Origin: CAZEDU01 sp964511185
Lineage (GTDB): Bacteria > Myxococcota > Myxococcia > Myxococcales > Myxococcaceae
Direction: 5' to 3'
NCBI GenBank assembly: GCA_964511185.1
Contig: CAZEDU010000098.1
Coordinates: 1-18,841 of the forward strand
DNA: 18,841 bases
Shown here: in pieces, positions 13,899 to 18,841 of the stretch
Layout: every line of letters starts with the position of its first letter
Numbering within the stretch: the first letter of the stretch is position 1
Notes under the pieces: model-generated
Told to the model about the DNA's origin: nothing
Databases searched by the model: none
The model's input: the letters and a program-made list of their open reading frames with translations, nothing else
Position numbers and translations under genes: made by a program

Positions 13899-14960
13899 TC
13901 AAGCCTCTCCTTCGGAGAAGAGCGCCAACTGCGATCCTTTGCGCAATGGCCGTCGAAAGGTGCTGGGCGCTTGGTCATCCATCTCGCTTTCGACGGGCTC
14001 GAACCCCGCTTTGCGGCAGCTCGCCTCGAACATGGCCGCGAGCGCCTCCGCGTACTTGCCTTGGCCCACGCCCCGGGTGCCAAAGCGTGAGTCGTACAGC
14101 GCGCCCCCGCGCGTCTCACGCACCCGGTGCAAAACCTTCTCGGCCCGCAAGGGCAGCGCTTCTCGCAGCCGCTTCTCGAAGACGTCCTTGACGGAGGAGG
14201 GGAGCCGCAGGAGCACGTAGCCTGCGCGCTCTGCGCCGGCCGCGCGCGCCGCGGCGAGGATGTGCGCCACCGACTCGTCGCTCAGCCCAGGGATGATCGG
14301 CGCCACCATCACGCCGGTGCGTATGCCGGCCTTCGCGAGTGTCTCGATGACGCGGAGCCGCCGCTTGGGCGTCGCGACGCCCGNNNNNNNNNNCGGCTCG
14401 ATCGCTCGTGCGTGCGCCGGATCCCAGAACGGGATGCTCACCATCACGCGAACGTGGGCGTGCTTCGCCAGCGCCTGCAGCACGTCGACATCGCGCTCGA
14501 CGATCGGCGACTTGGTGATGATGGCCACCGGGTTCCGATACTCGGCGCACACCTCGAGGCACGCGCGCGTGAGCCGGAGCGAGGCCTCGAGCGGCTGATA
14601 GCAGTCGGTCACGCCCGAGAACATCACCAGGTCGCCCTTCCACGAGGGGCGCTCGAACGCCGCGCGCAGCAGCTCTCCGGCCTTCATCTTCACCACGATC
14701 TTCGTGTCGAAGTCGCTGCCGGCGCCGAAGCTCAAGTACTCGTGCGAGGGCCGCGCGTAGCAATAGGCACACGCGTGCATACAGCCGCGGTACGGGTTCA
14801 CGCTGAAGCGAAAGCCGATGTCCGGGCTGTCGTTCTTCGCGAGGATCTCCCGGGAGCGGTCCTCGTAGACCTCGAGCTTGGCGCGCGGGATCTCCTCGAG
14901 GTACTCGACCGAGCCCGGCGCCCAGGGGTTCGGCGGGTTCGCGATCGGCTGGGGCTTCAT
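13899..14960 (-). CDS. SplB-like radical SAM protein (PA0069 family)
   Basis: A 353-residue radical S-adenosylmethionine protein of the group related to spore photoproduct lyase. The 4Fe-4S motif C60-x3-C64-x2-C67 is intact (GCMHACAYCYARPSHEY). Further family blocks are VNPYRGC, FSGVTDCYQPLE, IITKSPIVERD, VMVSIPFW, VMVAPIIPGLSD and RLPSSVKDVF. The C-terminal QLALF (near residue 346) is also typical. The reaction is not known; DNA repair is often suggested by the SplB likeness. Ten N at 14384-14393 fall between AIEP and GVATPKRR. Relatives read EP-x-A-x-TP without extra residues, so the true protein is probably about four residues shorter. The ATG has no good Shine-Dalgarno and may be read from a nearly leaderless transcript. 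A LexA-like palindrome sits in the probable promoter, suggesting SOS control. Confidence 0.88.
   Translation of the reverse strand: MKPQPIANPPNPWAPGSVEYLEEIPRAKLEVYEDRSREILAKNDSPDIGFRFSVNPYRGCMHACAYCYARPSHEYLSFGAGSDFDTKIVVKMKAGELLRAAFERPSWKGDLVMFSGVTDCYQPLEASLRLTRACLEVCAEYRNPVAIITKSPIVERDVDVLQALAKHAHVRVMVSIPFWDPAHARAIEPXXXXGVATPKRRLRVIETLAKAGIRTGVMVAPIIPGLSDESVAHILAAARAAGAERAGYVLLRLPSSVKDVFEKRLREALPLRAEKVLHRVRETRGGALYDSRFGTRGVGQGKYAEALAAMFEASCRKAGFEPVESEMDDQAPSTFRRPLRKGSQLALFSEGEA
14384..14393. other. assembly gap (10 N) inside the radical SAM gene
   Basis: Ten N separate flanks that, on the minus strand, end in GAGCCG and begin in CGGGCGTC. Merging them over the shared CG gives GAGCCGGGCGTC, in frame, encoding EPGV and restoring the family EPxAxTP spacing. 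The gap is therefore probably an unmerged contig overlap and not missing sequence. Confidence 0.85.
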
Positions 14961-14968
14961 CGGGCCGA

Positions 14969-14997
14969 AGTGTCGTGCTGAACCTTTGTTCAGTCAA
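14969..14997 (-). promoter_or_regulatory. probable promoter of the radical SAM gene
   Basis: On the minus strand, TTGACT (14997-14992, five of six -35 matches) is followed at exactly 17 bp by GACACT (14974-14969, three of six -10 matches). The start point would fall at or within a few bases of the ATG at 14960, consistent with the absent ribosome site. A weak -10 fits a regulated promoter. Confidence 0.45.
14978..14993. promoter_or_regulatory. LexA-like operator (SOS box)
   Basis: CTGAAC-CTTT-GTTCAG is a perfect 6-bp inverted repeat with a 4-bp centre. It lies almost wholly inside the spacer between the -35 and -10 elements of the radical SAM promoter, ending 17 bp before the start codon. 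It contains GAAC-N4-GTTC, as in the Bacillus-type LexA box. It also fits 15 of 17 positions of the M. xanthus LexA consensus CTRHAMRYBYGTTCAGS, which I quote from memory. Confidence 0.55.
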
Positions 14998-15016
14998 GGC
15001 TGACCCAGGAACGTCA

Positions 15017-15052
15017 AAAAGGGACGACCCTCAAAGGAGGACCGTCCCTTTT
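15017..15052 (-). terminator. rho-independent terminator downstream of tRNA-Gly
   Basis: A 10-bp perfect stem pairs 15017-15026 (AAAAGGGACG) with 15043-15052 (CGTCCCTTTT). Inside it is a second 4-bp stem (CCTC/GAGG) with a 4-nt loop. On the minus strand the hairpin starts 3 nt after the tRNA 3' end and finishes in a run of five T. The A-rich opposite flank means it could also act on plus-strand transcripts. Confidence 0.85.
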
Positions 15053-15054
15053 AG

Positions 15055-15127
15055 AGCGGCGGAAGGGATTCGAACCCTCGACCCCGAGCTTGGGAAGCTC
15101 GTGCTCTACCAACTGAGCTACCACCGC
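15055..15127 (-). tRNA. tRNA-Gly (anticodon CCC)
   Basis: A 73-nt cloverleaf read on the minus strand. The acceptor stem GCGGTGG/CCGCCGC has one G-U pair, the D arm is GCTC-AGTTGGTA-GAGC, the anticodon stem is CGAGC/GCTCG with loop TTCCCAA (anticodon at 15092-15094), and the T arm is GAGGG-TTCGAAT-CCCTT. The discriminator base is U73, as expected for bacterial tRNA-Gly. The 3' CCA is not encoded. The tRNA reads GGG codons, has its own promoter 15 bp upstream and is followed directly by a strong terminator, so it is a single-gene unit. Confidence 0.97.
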
Positions 15128-15141
15128 GAACCAGCGAGGAG

Positions 15142-15170
15142 GTGATAGCCACCCGCCCAAGCCGGGTCAA
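15142..15170 (-). promoter_or_regulatory. promoter of tRNA-Gly
   Basis: On the minus strand TTGACC (15170-15165) and TATCAC (15147-15142) match five and four of six consensus bases at the ideal 17-bp spacing. Transcription would start about 7 bp before the tRNA 5' end. The element begins only 10 bp after the stop codon of the upstream lipoprotein gene. Confidence 0.65.
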
Positions 15171-15179
15171 GCGCGAGGG

Positions 15180-16940
15180 TCACTCTCCTTCTTCCACCGT
15201 GAGCTGGTAGGCGTCCTGGAAGTTCGACTCGCGGTTCTTGGCGTCGCGGACCTCGAGCAGGTAGACGCCCGGCTCGGCGGCGTAGCGGATCACCTCGGCG
15301 GCGTCCGCCTTGGCCCGGTCGGCGGTCTGCACGAGCGACAGGCTCCCGTCCTCCTCGATCCGGTGAAGGTACAGCCCCACATCCACCTTCAGCACGCCGA
15401 GCAGCGTGGCCTTGATCGCCGTCTTCACCGGCTTCCCCGACAGGTCGAGGCGGAAGTAGTCGATGTCCTTCTTGGGGTGCACGGTGCCGCGCATCGCCCG
15501 CGAGAAGGCGATGGGGGTGGCCGTCTCGACGCTGTGGTTCGGCTCCCGCTCCTCCGAGCCGTTGTCGGGCGTGGTCGAGACCTGAATGCGGTACGCCTGC
15601 TCGGGGTTTTCGTAGTCGCGCACCCACTTGCCGTCGACCTTGCGCAGCGCGCCTTCGACGCGGAAGTAGCACTCGCCCAGGCACGAGACGTTGTTGAGCT
15701 GCTCGGGCTCTTTGAGCGCGCCGTCGTTCGACTTGAGCAGCGTTCGCTCCGGGCCGGTGCCCCCGTCGGGCGGCTGCACCACCGACAGGCTCAAGTCCAC
15801 CCGCTCGACCCCCGACAGCTGCACGTCGGCCAGCACCGGCTCGCTCGTGCGCAGGACGTAGTAGTCGACGTCGTCTTTGGGAGAGAGAAACCCTTCGCGA
15901 GAGCCGTTCGCGGCCAGCGGTGTCGCCTTGCTGAGCTCGTCGTTCGGCTCGTACTCCTTGGTGGCGCCGCCCTCCTCGGGGCCGACGGTGAGCGTGTACG
16001 TCTCGTCGATGTTGAAGCCGCGCTTGGCGTCCTTGCCCGTGCCGGACCAGGCGCTCTTCACCACCACGTAGACCAGCTTGTCGGTCTCGCGGACGCCCAC
16101 GTTTCGCAAGGAGAGCGGCTCGCCGTCCTTCCCCTTCACGGTGAAGAGCGGCGCCTCCGCCACCGACAGGACCGACAGCTCGAAGCGCACGCCGGGGACG
16201 CCGGTGAGCTCGAGCTTGAGCGGAATCTTCGGAGGCTCGGCGGGCACCGCCTCGGCCACCGCACCGGCATCGTACGGCTCCTCCGCCAACGCCGCGCCGG
16301 CGTCGAACGCGTCGACAGGCTCGGACGGCGCGAGCTCGCTCGCCGCGTTCGCCGCCAGCTCGATGCGGAACCAGTCTTCATCGCCCGGGTGGCCGACGAA
16401 CCCCGAGACGCTCTGCCCGAACGGAACCAGCGTGGCGTCGACCGCGCGATCGTTCGGCTCCGCCTCGAGACCTTCGGTGGGCTCTTGAAACAGCGCGGTG
16501 AGCGTGTACGCGCCGCCGGTGCCGCGCTTGGCGGACGTCACGCGGACGTACGCCTTGTCGCGCAGCGCCAGGTTCGGCAGCCGCTCGGGCTTGCCCTCAC
16601 CGCCGCTGTTCACCATCGCCAGGCGGTTGCGGTCGGTGTCCATCACCTCGAGCATCACGTCGACGCCGGGCATGCCGGTCACGGACAGGTCGACGGTCTG
16701 CGGCCGATCGGACGTGAGCAGCAGCCAGTCTTCATCCGGCTTCGCGGGATCGGCCGAGAGCGAAGCGGTCACCACGGACGAGCCGGTCACCGCCAGCGCC
16801 TGATCCGCGCGGTCGTTCGGTTCACGCTCGGTGAGCGCCTGGGGCCCCGCGTCCACCACGCCTGCGTCGATGCCGTCGGTCTTCGACGGGCAACCGCTGA
16901 CGAGAACCAGCAACAACCCCAGAGTGAAGGCGCGTGCCAT
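15180..16940 (-). CDS. lipoprotein with four PPC-like repeats
   Basis: A 586-residue predicted lipoprotein. The signal sequence ends in the lipobox LVSGC (Cys17) and is followed by an Asp-Ala-Gly linker (IDAGVVDAG). Four beta-rich repeats of the bacterial pre-peptidase C-terminal (PPC) kind begin with EPN-D/H at residues 40, 161, 331 and 466. Each contains the matching D-x-D-W/Y core (DEDWLLL, DEDWFRI, DVDYYVL, DIDYFRL), and most end in a Y-x-L or Y-x-I strand. A second DAG-rich linker lies in repeat 2 (about 210-240). PPC domains normally accompany secreted proteases, but no protease domain is present, so this is likely a surface binding or scaffold protein. The ATG at 16940 follows AAAGG at 6 nt and gives a clean signal peptide. 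The longer in-frame extension to 17348 is antisense to the neighbouring gene and is not used. Confidence 0.85.
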   Translation of the reverse strand: MARAFTLGLLLVLVSGCPSKTDGIDAGVVDAGPQALTEREPNDRADQALAVTGSSVVTASLSADPAKPDEDWLLLTSDRPQTVDLSVTGMPGVDVMLEVMDTDRNRLAMVNSGGEGKPERLPNLALRDKAYVRVTSAKRGTGGAYTLTALFQEPTEGLEAEPNDRAVDATLVPFGQSVSGFVGHPGDEDWFRIELAANAASELAPSEPVDAFDAGAALAEEPYDAGAVAEAVPAEPPKIPLKLELTGVPGVRFELSVLSVAEAPLFTVKGKDGEPLSLRNVGVRETDKLVYVVVKSAWSGTGKDAKRGFNIDETYTLTVGPEEGGATKEYEPNDELSKATPLAANGSREGFLSPKDDVDYYVLRTSEPVLADVQLSGVERVDLSLSVVQPPDGGTGPERTLLKSNDGALKEPEQLNNVSCLGECYFRVEGALRKVDGKWVRDYENPEQAYRIQVSTTPDNGSEEREPNHSVETATPIAFSRAMRGTVHPKKDIDYFRLDLSGKPVKTAIKATLLGVLKVDVGLYLHRIEEDGSLSLVQTADRAKADAAEVIRYAAEPGVYLLEVRDAKNRESNFQDAYQLTVEEGE

Positions 16941-17033
16941 AGGCGGCCTTTCATCGGCCAAGCTCGGCAACAGGGCAAGCGGTGATTTCATCCCCAAAAT
17001 ACAAATTGGAGCGGCTGCGTCCGACGTTGCATC

Positions 17034-17882
17034 ATGTTCGCCATGAACCGTGTTGCGCTCGCCCTGACGCTGCTCCCGGTGGCCGCGGTCGCGGCGCCCA
17101 TCGGCTACGCGCAGTCGAACAGCTACTTCAAGAAGGACACGCGGCCCTCGCTGTACCAGCCGCTCAACCTGCTCGACAGCCGCGAGGTCACCGCCTGGTG
17201 CACCTCCGGGCCGGATCCGCTCAACGACGTGTTGATGTTCGGCTTCAAGGGGCCGACCACCATCGACGAGGTCCGCATCTACACGGGAAACGGGTTCGAT
17301 CAGAACACCTTCGAGCAGTTCGCCCGCGCGAAGAAGTTCTCCATCCATGGCCCGGTCGGCGGCCAGACGTTCTCGGTGGCGGATCAGCGCGGCTTTCAGT
17401 CGGTGCCGTTCAACCCGCCGCTCACCGGCTCGCAGTTCCGCGTGGAGATCCTCGACCTCTATCCGTCAGAGGATCTGGATCAGCCGGTGTGCGTCACCGA
17501 CATCGTCTTCTTCTCGGAAGGCAAGGCGCTCAACGGCAGCTGGCTGACCCAGAAGCTCAAGTACGACAAGCAGCAGGCGACTGTGCTCGGCACCTGGTTC
17601 GGCGGCTACGAGGGCGCGCCCGACAAGTTCCTCTCGTTCTACTTCGATGGCACCTACCGCTACGTCTTCGACCCGTACGACAAGGAGACGCAGAAGGAGA
17701 AGGTCTTCGAGGGCGCGTACACCGTTTCGGGCTCACGCATCACGCTCGAGCTCCCTGGCAAGGGCAAGGTGAGCGCGCGCCTGCGCCGCGAGGCCGATCC
17801 GAAGAAGAAGGGCGCCTTCACGCTCTCGCTCGAGGGAGATCTCCCCGAGGAGCTGAAGCAGTTGTTCCGGGACGCGCCGTGA
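17034..17882 (+). CDS. secreted protein with NADase-type glycan-binding (discoidin-like) domain
   Basis: A 282-residue exported protein (279 if the ATG at 17043 is used; neither start has a clear ribosome site). MNRVALALTLLPVAAVAA is a signal peptide cleaved near Ala-Ala-Pro. Residues about 30-165 resemble the NADase-type glycan-binding domain, a relative of F5/8 type C folds. They read NLLDSREVTAWCTSG for the ligand-site strand, TTIDEVRIYTGNGF, FRVEILDLYPSED and CVTDIVFFSEGKAL. The C-terminal 110 residues (LGTWFGGYEGAPDKFLSFYFDGTYRY...) look like a small lipocalin-like barrel. The gene is divergent from the PPC lipoprotein, 93 bp away; that spacer has an AT-rich island at 16996-17007 but no convincing promoter boxes. 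It converges on the zinc-ribbon gene with 1 bp between stops. Ligand and role are unknown. Confidence 0.8.
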   Translation: MFAMNRVALALTLLPVAAVAAPIGYAQSNSYFKKDTRPSLYQPLNLLDSREVTAWCTSGPDPLNDVLMFGFKGPTTIDEVRIYTGNGFDQNTFEQFARAKKFSIHGPVGGQTFSVADQRGFQSVPFNPPLTGSQFRVEILDLYPSEDLDQPVCVTDIVFFSEGKALNGSWLTQKLKYDKQQATVLGTWFGGYEGAPDKFLSFYFDGTYRYVFDPYDKETQKEKVFEGAYTVSGSRITLELPGKGKVSARLRREADPKKKGAFTLSLEGDLPEELKQLFRDAP

Positions 17883-17883
17883 C

Positions 17884-18279
17884 TTAGACGCTGCCGGCCT
17901 TCTTCAGCTTCTTGCCCGAGAAGCGGTGGAAGAAGTCGATGATCTCCTCGAAGGCGACCTTCGCGGTCGTCGCGTCCTTGAACTCGGATTCGAGGAAGAT
18001 TCCGCCGCACGATTCACAGGTGTCGTAGTGGAGCGGGTGCTGCCGATCGCCGCCGTCGACCGAGACCAGATCGACCTGGCACTCGGGGCACTGGCCGGTC
18101 AGTGCCTCGGGGTTCGGGCGGCCGCCCAGTGTCTCGAGCCCCGGCAGGTTGTTGTGCAGGAGCTGGCGGTTCAAGTCGGCGACGTCGATCCAAAGTCCAC
18201 CGCAATCACCGCACTTGTGCAGCGTCGTGTCGTCTCCTTCGAGAACGACCATCTCGACGTTGCAACCTGGGCAATCCAT
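17884..18279 (-). CDS. twin zf-TFIIB zinc-ribbon protein
   Basis: A 131-residue cytoplasmic protein with two zf-TFIIB-type zinc ribbons. The first uses Cys3, Cys6, Cys23 and Cys26 (MDCPGC...KCGDCGGLWID). The second uses Cys64, Cys67, Cys88 and Cys91 (GQCPEC...TCESCGGIFLE). A basic tail follows (FSGKKLKKAG). The family is widespread in bacteria without a firmly established function. The ATG at 18279 puts the first CPxC at the very N terminus, as is usual in this family, and has AGGAG 11 nt upstream. A longer frame reaching 18423 lacks similarity to anything and runs through the promoter and palindrome region. The gene follows murA on the same strand after 140 bp and appears to have its own promoter. 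Confidence 0.85.
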   Translation of the reverse strand: MDCPGCNVEMVVLEGDDTTLHKCGDCGGLWIDVADLNRQLLHNNLPGLETLGGRPNPEALTGQCPECQVDLVSVDGGDRQHPLHYDTCESCGGIFLESEFKDATTAKVAFEEIIDFFHRFSGKKLKKAGSV

Positions 18280-18301
18280 TAAGTTTTCGGCTCCTGTGAA
18301 A

Positions 18302-18317
18302 GGGAGCGGTCGCTCCC
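18302..18317. repeat. inverted repeat in the leader of the zinc-ribbon gene
   Basis: GGGAGC-GGTC-GCTCCC forms a perfect 6-bp stem with a 4-nt loop (7 bp if read as DNA dyad). On the minus strand it is followed by TTTC and then AGGAG, the ribosome site of the zinc-ribbon gene. It lies downstream of the proposed -10 element, so it would be in the 5' leader. It could be an operator, a leader hairpin that limits ribosome access, or chance. Confidence 0.4.
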
Positions 18318-18332
18318 GTGGTTGGTCATCCA

Positions 18333-18362
18333 ATGATAGGTCGCGGAATTTTTCCCACGCAA
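18333..18362 (-). promoter_or_regulatory. possible promoter of the zinc-ribbon gene
   Basis: On the minus strand TTGCGT (18362-18357) is followed at 18 bp by TATCAT (18338-18333), a five-of-six match to the -10 consensus. The -35 matches only three of six. A start near 18326 would give a leader of about 47 nt containing the GGGAGC palindrome. Confidence 0.4.
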
Positions 18363-18371
18363 CCCAGATGG

Positions 18372-18417
18372 CTCCGCTTGTAACGGAGACTGTGAATGTG
18401 TGCACGTGTCGACGTGC
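18372..18417 (-). terminator. two small hairpins after murA, possible weak terminator
   Basis: GCACGT-GTCG-ACGTGC (18402-18417) begins 2 nt after the murA stop on the minus strand. CTCCG/CGGAG (18372-18376 with 18384-18388) follows. Neither is succeeded by a T run, so they are not a classic rho-independent terminator. Confidence 0.25.
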
Positions 18418-18419
18418 CG

Positions 18420-18839
18420 TCATTTCCCGTGCTTGCGAGGTCGGTCACTGACCCTGCGAATCTCCGCTCCCAGCGCACGGAGTTTTTTCTCGAGCCGCTC
18501 GTATCCGCGGTCGAGGTGATAGACGCGCGCGACCTCGGTCCGGCCCTGCGCGCGCAGGCCCGCGAGGATCAGCGAGGCGGACGCGCGGAGATCGGTCGCC
18601 ATCACCGGAGCGCCTTGCAGCGTCTTCACGCCTCGAACGATGGCGGTCGGGCCCTCCACTTCGATGTCCGCGCCCATGCGGCGCAGCTCGGCCACATGCA
18701 TGTAGCGGTTCTCGAAGATGTGCTCCGAGATGACCGAGGTGCCGTTGGCCACCGAGAGCAGCGCCATCAGCTGCGCCTGCATGTCGGTCGGAAAGCCGGG
18801 GTGCTCGGTCGTCTTCACGTCGACCGGCTGAAGCGAGGA
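18420..18839 (-). CDS. murA: UDP-N-acetylglucosamine 1-carboxyvinyltransferase, C-terminal part
   Basis: The C-terminal 139 residues of MurA, which transfers enolpyruvate from PEP to UDP-GlcNAc in the first committed step of peptidoglycan synthesis. The frame is open through the right edge of the window; upstream of the internal GTG at 18818 it reads SSLQPVD, matching the family. HPGFPTDMQAQLMALLS contains the Asp that acts on the UDP-GlcNAc 3-hydroxyl (Asp305 in E. coli numbering). HIFENRYMHVAELRRMGADI, DLRASASLILAGL and YHLDRGYERLEKKLRALGAEI are near-invariant blocks carrying PEP-contacting arginines. The catalytic Cys loop lies outside the window. The tail after the last strand is short and basic (SDRPRKHGK). 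The identification is secure. Confidence 0.97.
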   Translation of the reverse strand, partial: SSLQPVDVKTTEHPGFPTDMQAQLMALLSVANGTSVISEHIFENRYMHVAELRRMGADIEVEGPTAIVRGVKTLQGAPVMATDLRASASLILAGLRAQGRTEVARVYHLDRGYERLEKKLRALGAEIRRVSDRPRKHGK

Positions 18840-18841
18840 AG

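Noticed and set aside
15363..16985. 540-codon plus-strand open frame opposite the PPC lipoprotein
   Set aside because: Translation is Arg/His/Val-rich and lacks motifs, while the minus strand shows a lipobox and four matching repeats.
16941..17033. Divergent promoter in the AT-rich island at 16996-17007
   Set aside because: TATTTT or TACAAA could be -10 boxes, but no -35 lies at a suitable distance on either strand.
16941..17348. N-terminal extension of the PPC lipoprotein
   Set aside because: It is antisense to the secreted-protein gene and would bury the lipoprotein signal sequence.
18280..18423. N-terminal extension of the zinc-ribbon protein
   Set aside because: It would cross the proposed promoter and palindrome and has no family similarity; the family normally begins right at the first CPxC.

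Overview
The window is high-GC, densely coded DNA from a bacterium most likely in the Myxococcota (myxobacteria or close relatives). This is inferred from the gene mix, not from a marker gene. The indications are a Hanks-type Ser/Thr kinase with HRDVSPHN in its catalytic loop, lipoproteins with Asp-Ala-Gly linkers, tandem ArsA-like ATPases, a DUF1015-serC pair and a palindrome resembling the Myxococcus xanthus LexA box. Two runs of exactly 10 N (4583-4592 and 14384-14393) are assembly-gap placeholders inside genes.

Region 1 (1-5419, + strand) is an ethylmalonyl-CoA (EMC) pathway operon: methylsuccinyl-CoA dehydrogenase (5' end outside the window), a short MaoC-type mesaconyl-CoA hydratase, a malyl-/methylmalyl-CoA lyase, a two-subunit B12-dependent acyl-CoA mutase and crotonyl-CoA carboxylase/reductase. 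The genes overlap or nearly touch. Together they would turn crotonyl-CoA plus CO2 into glyoxylate and propionyl-CoA, allowing growth on C2 units without isocitrate lyase. The mutase is the odd member. It is split, and its active-site loops differ from methylmalonyl-CoA mutase and, as far as I recall, from canonical ethylmalonyl-CoA mutase. A small lipoprotein of unknown function follows (5478-5930).

Region 2 (5927-7986, - strand) encodes two overlapping ArsA/GET3-like ATPases. One has the deviant Walker A signature lysine and the other has alanine there.

Region 3 (8052-13610, + strand) is a probable four-gene operon: DUF1015, serC, a protein with two STAS-like/zinc-ribbon units fused to a Ser/Thr kinase, and a degenerate receiver fused to an RsbW-like GHKL ATPase. 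The last two look like an uncharacterised partner-switching signalling module.

Region 4 (13620-15170, - strand) holds a SplB-like radical SAM gene with a LexA-like palindrome in its probable promoter, a small coiled-coil protein downstream, and a tRNA-Gly(CCC) with a recognisable promoter and terminator.

Region 5 (15180-18841) holds a lipoprotein with four PPC-like repeats (-), a divergent secreted protein with an NADase-type glycan-binding domain (+), a twin zf-TFIIB zinc-ribbon protein (-) and the 3' part of murA (-). No insertion sequence, prophage, CRISPR array or rRNA was seen, and no gene-free stretch longer than about 150 bp exists.
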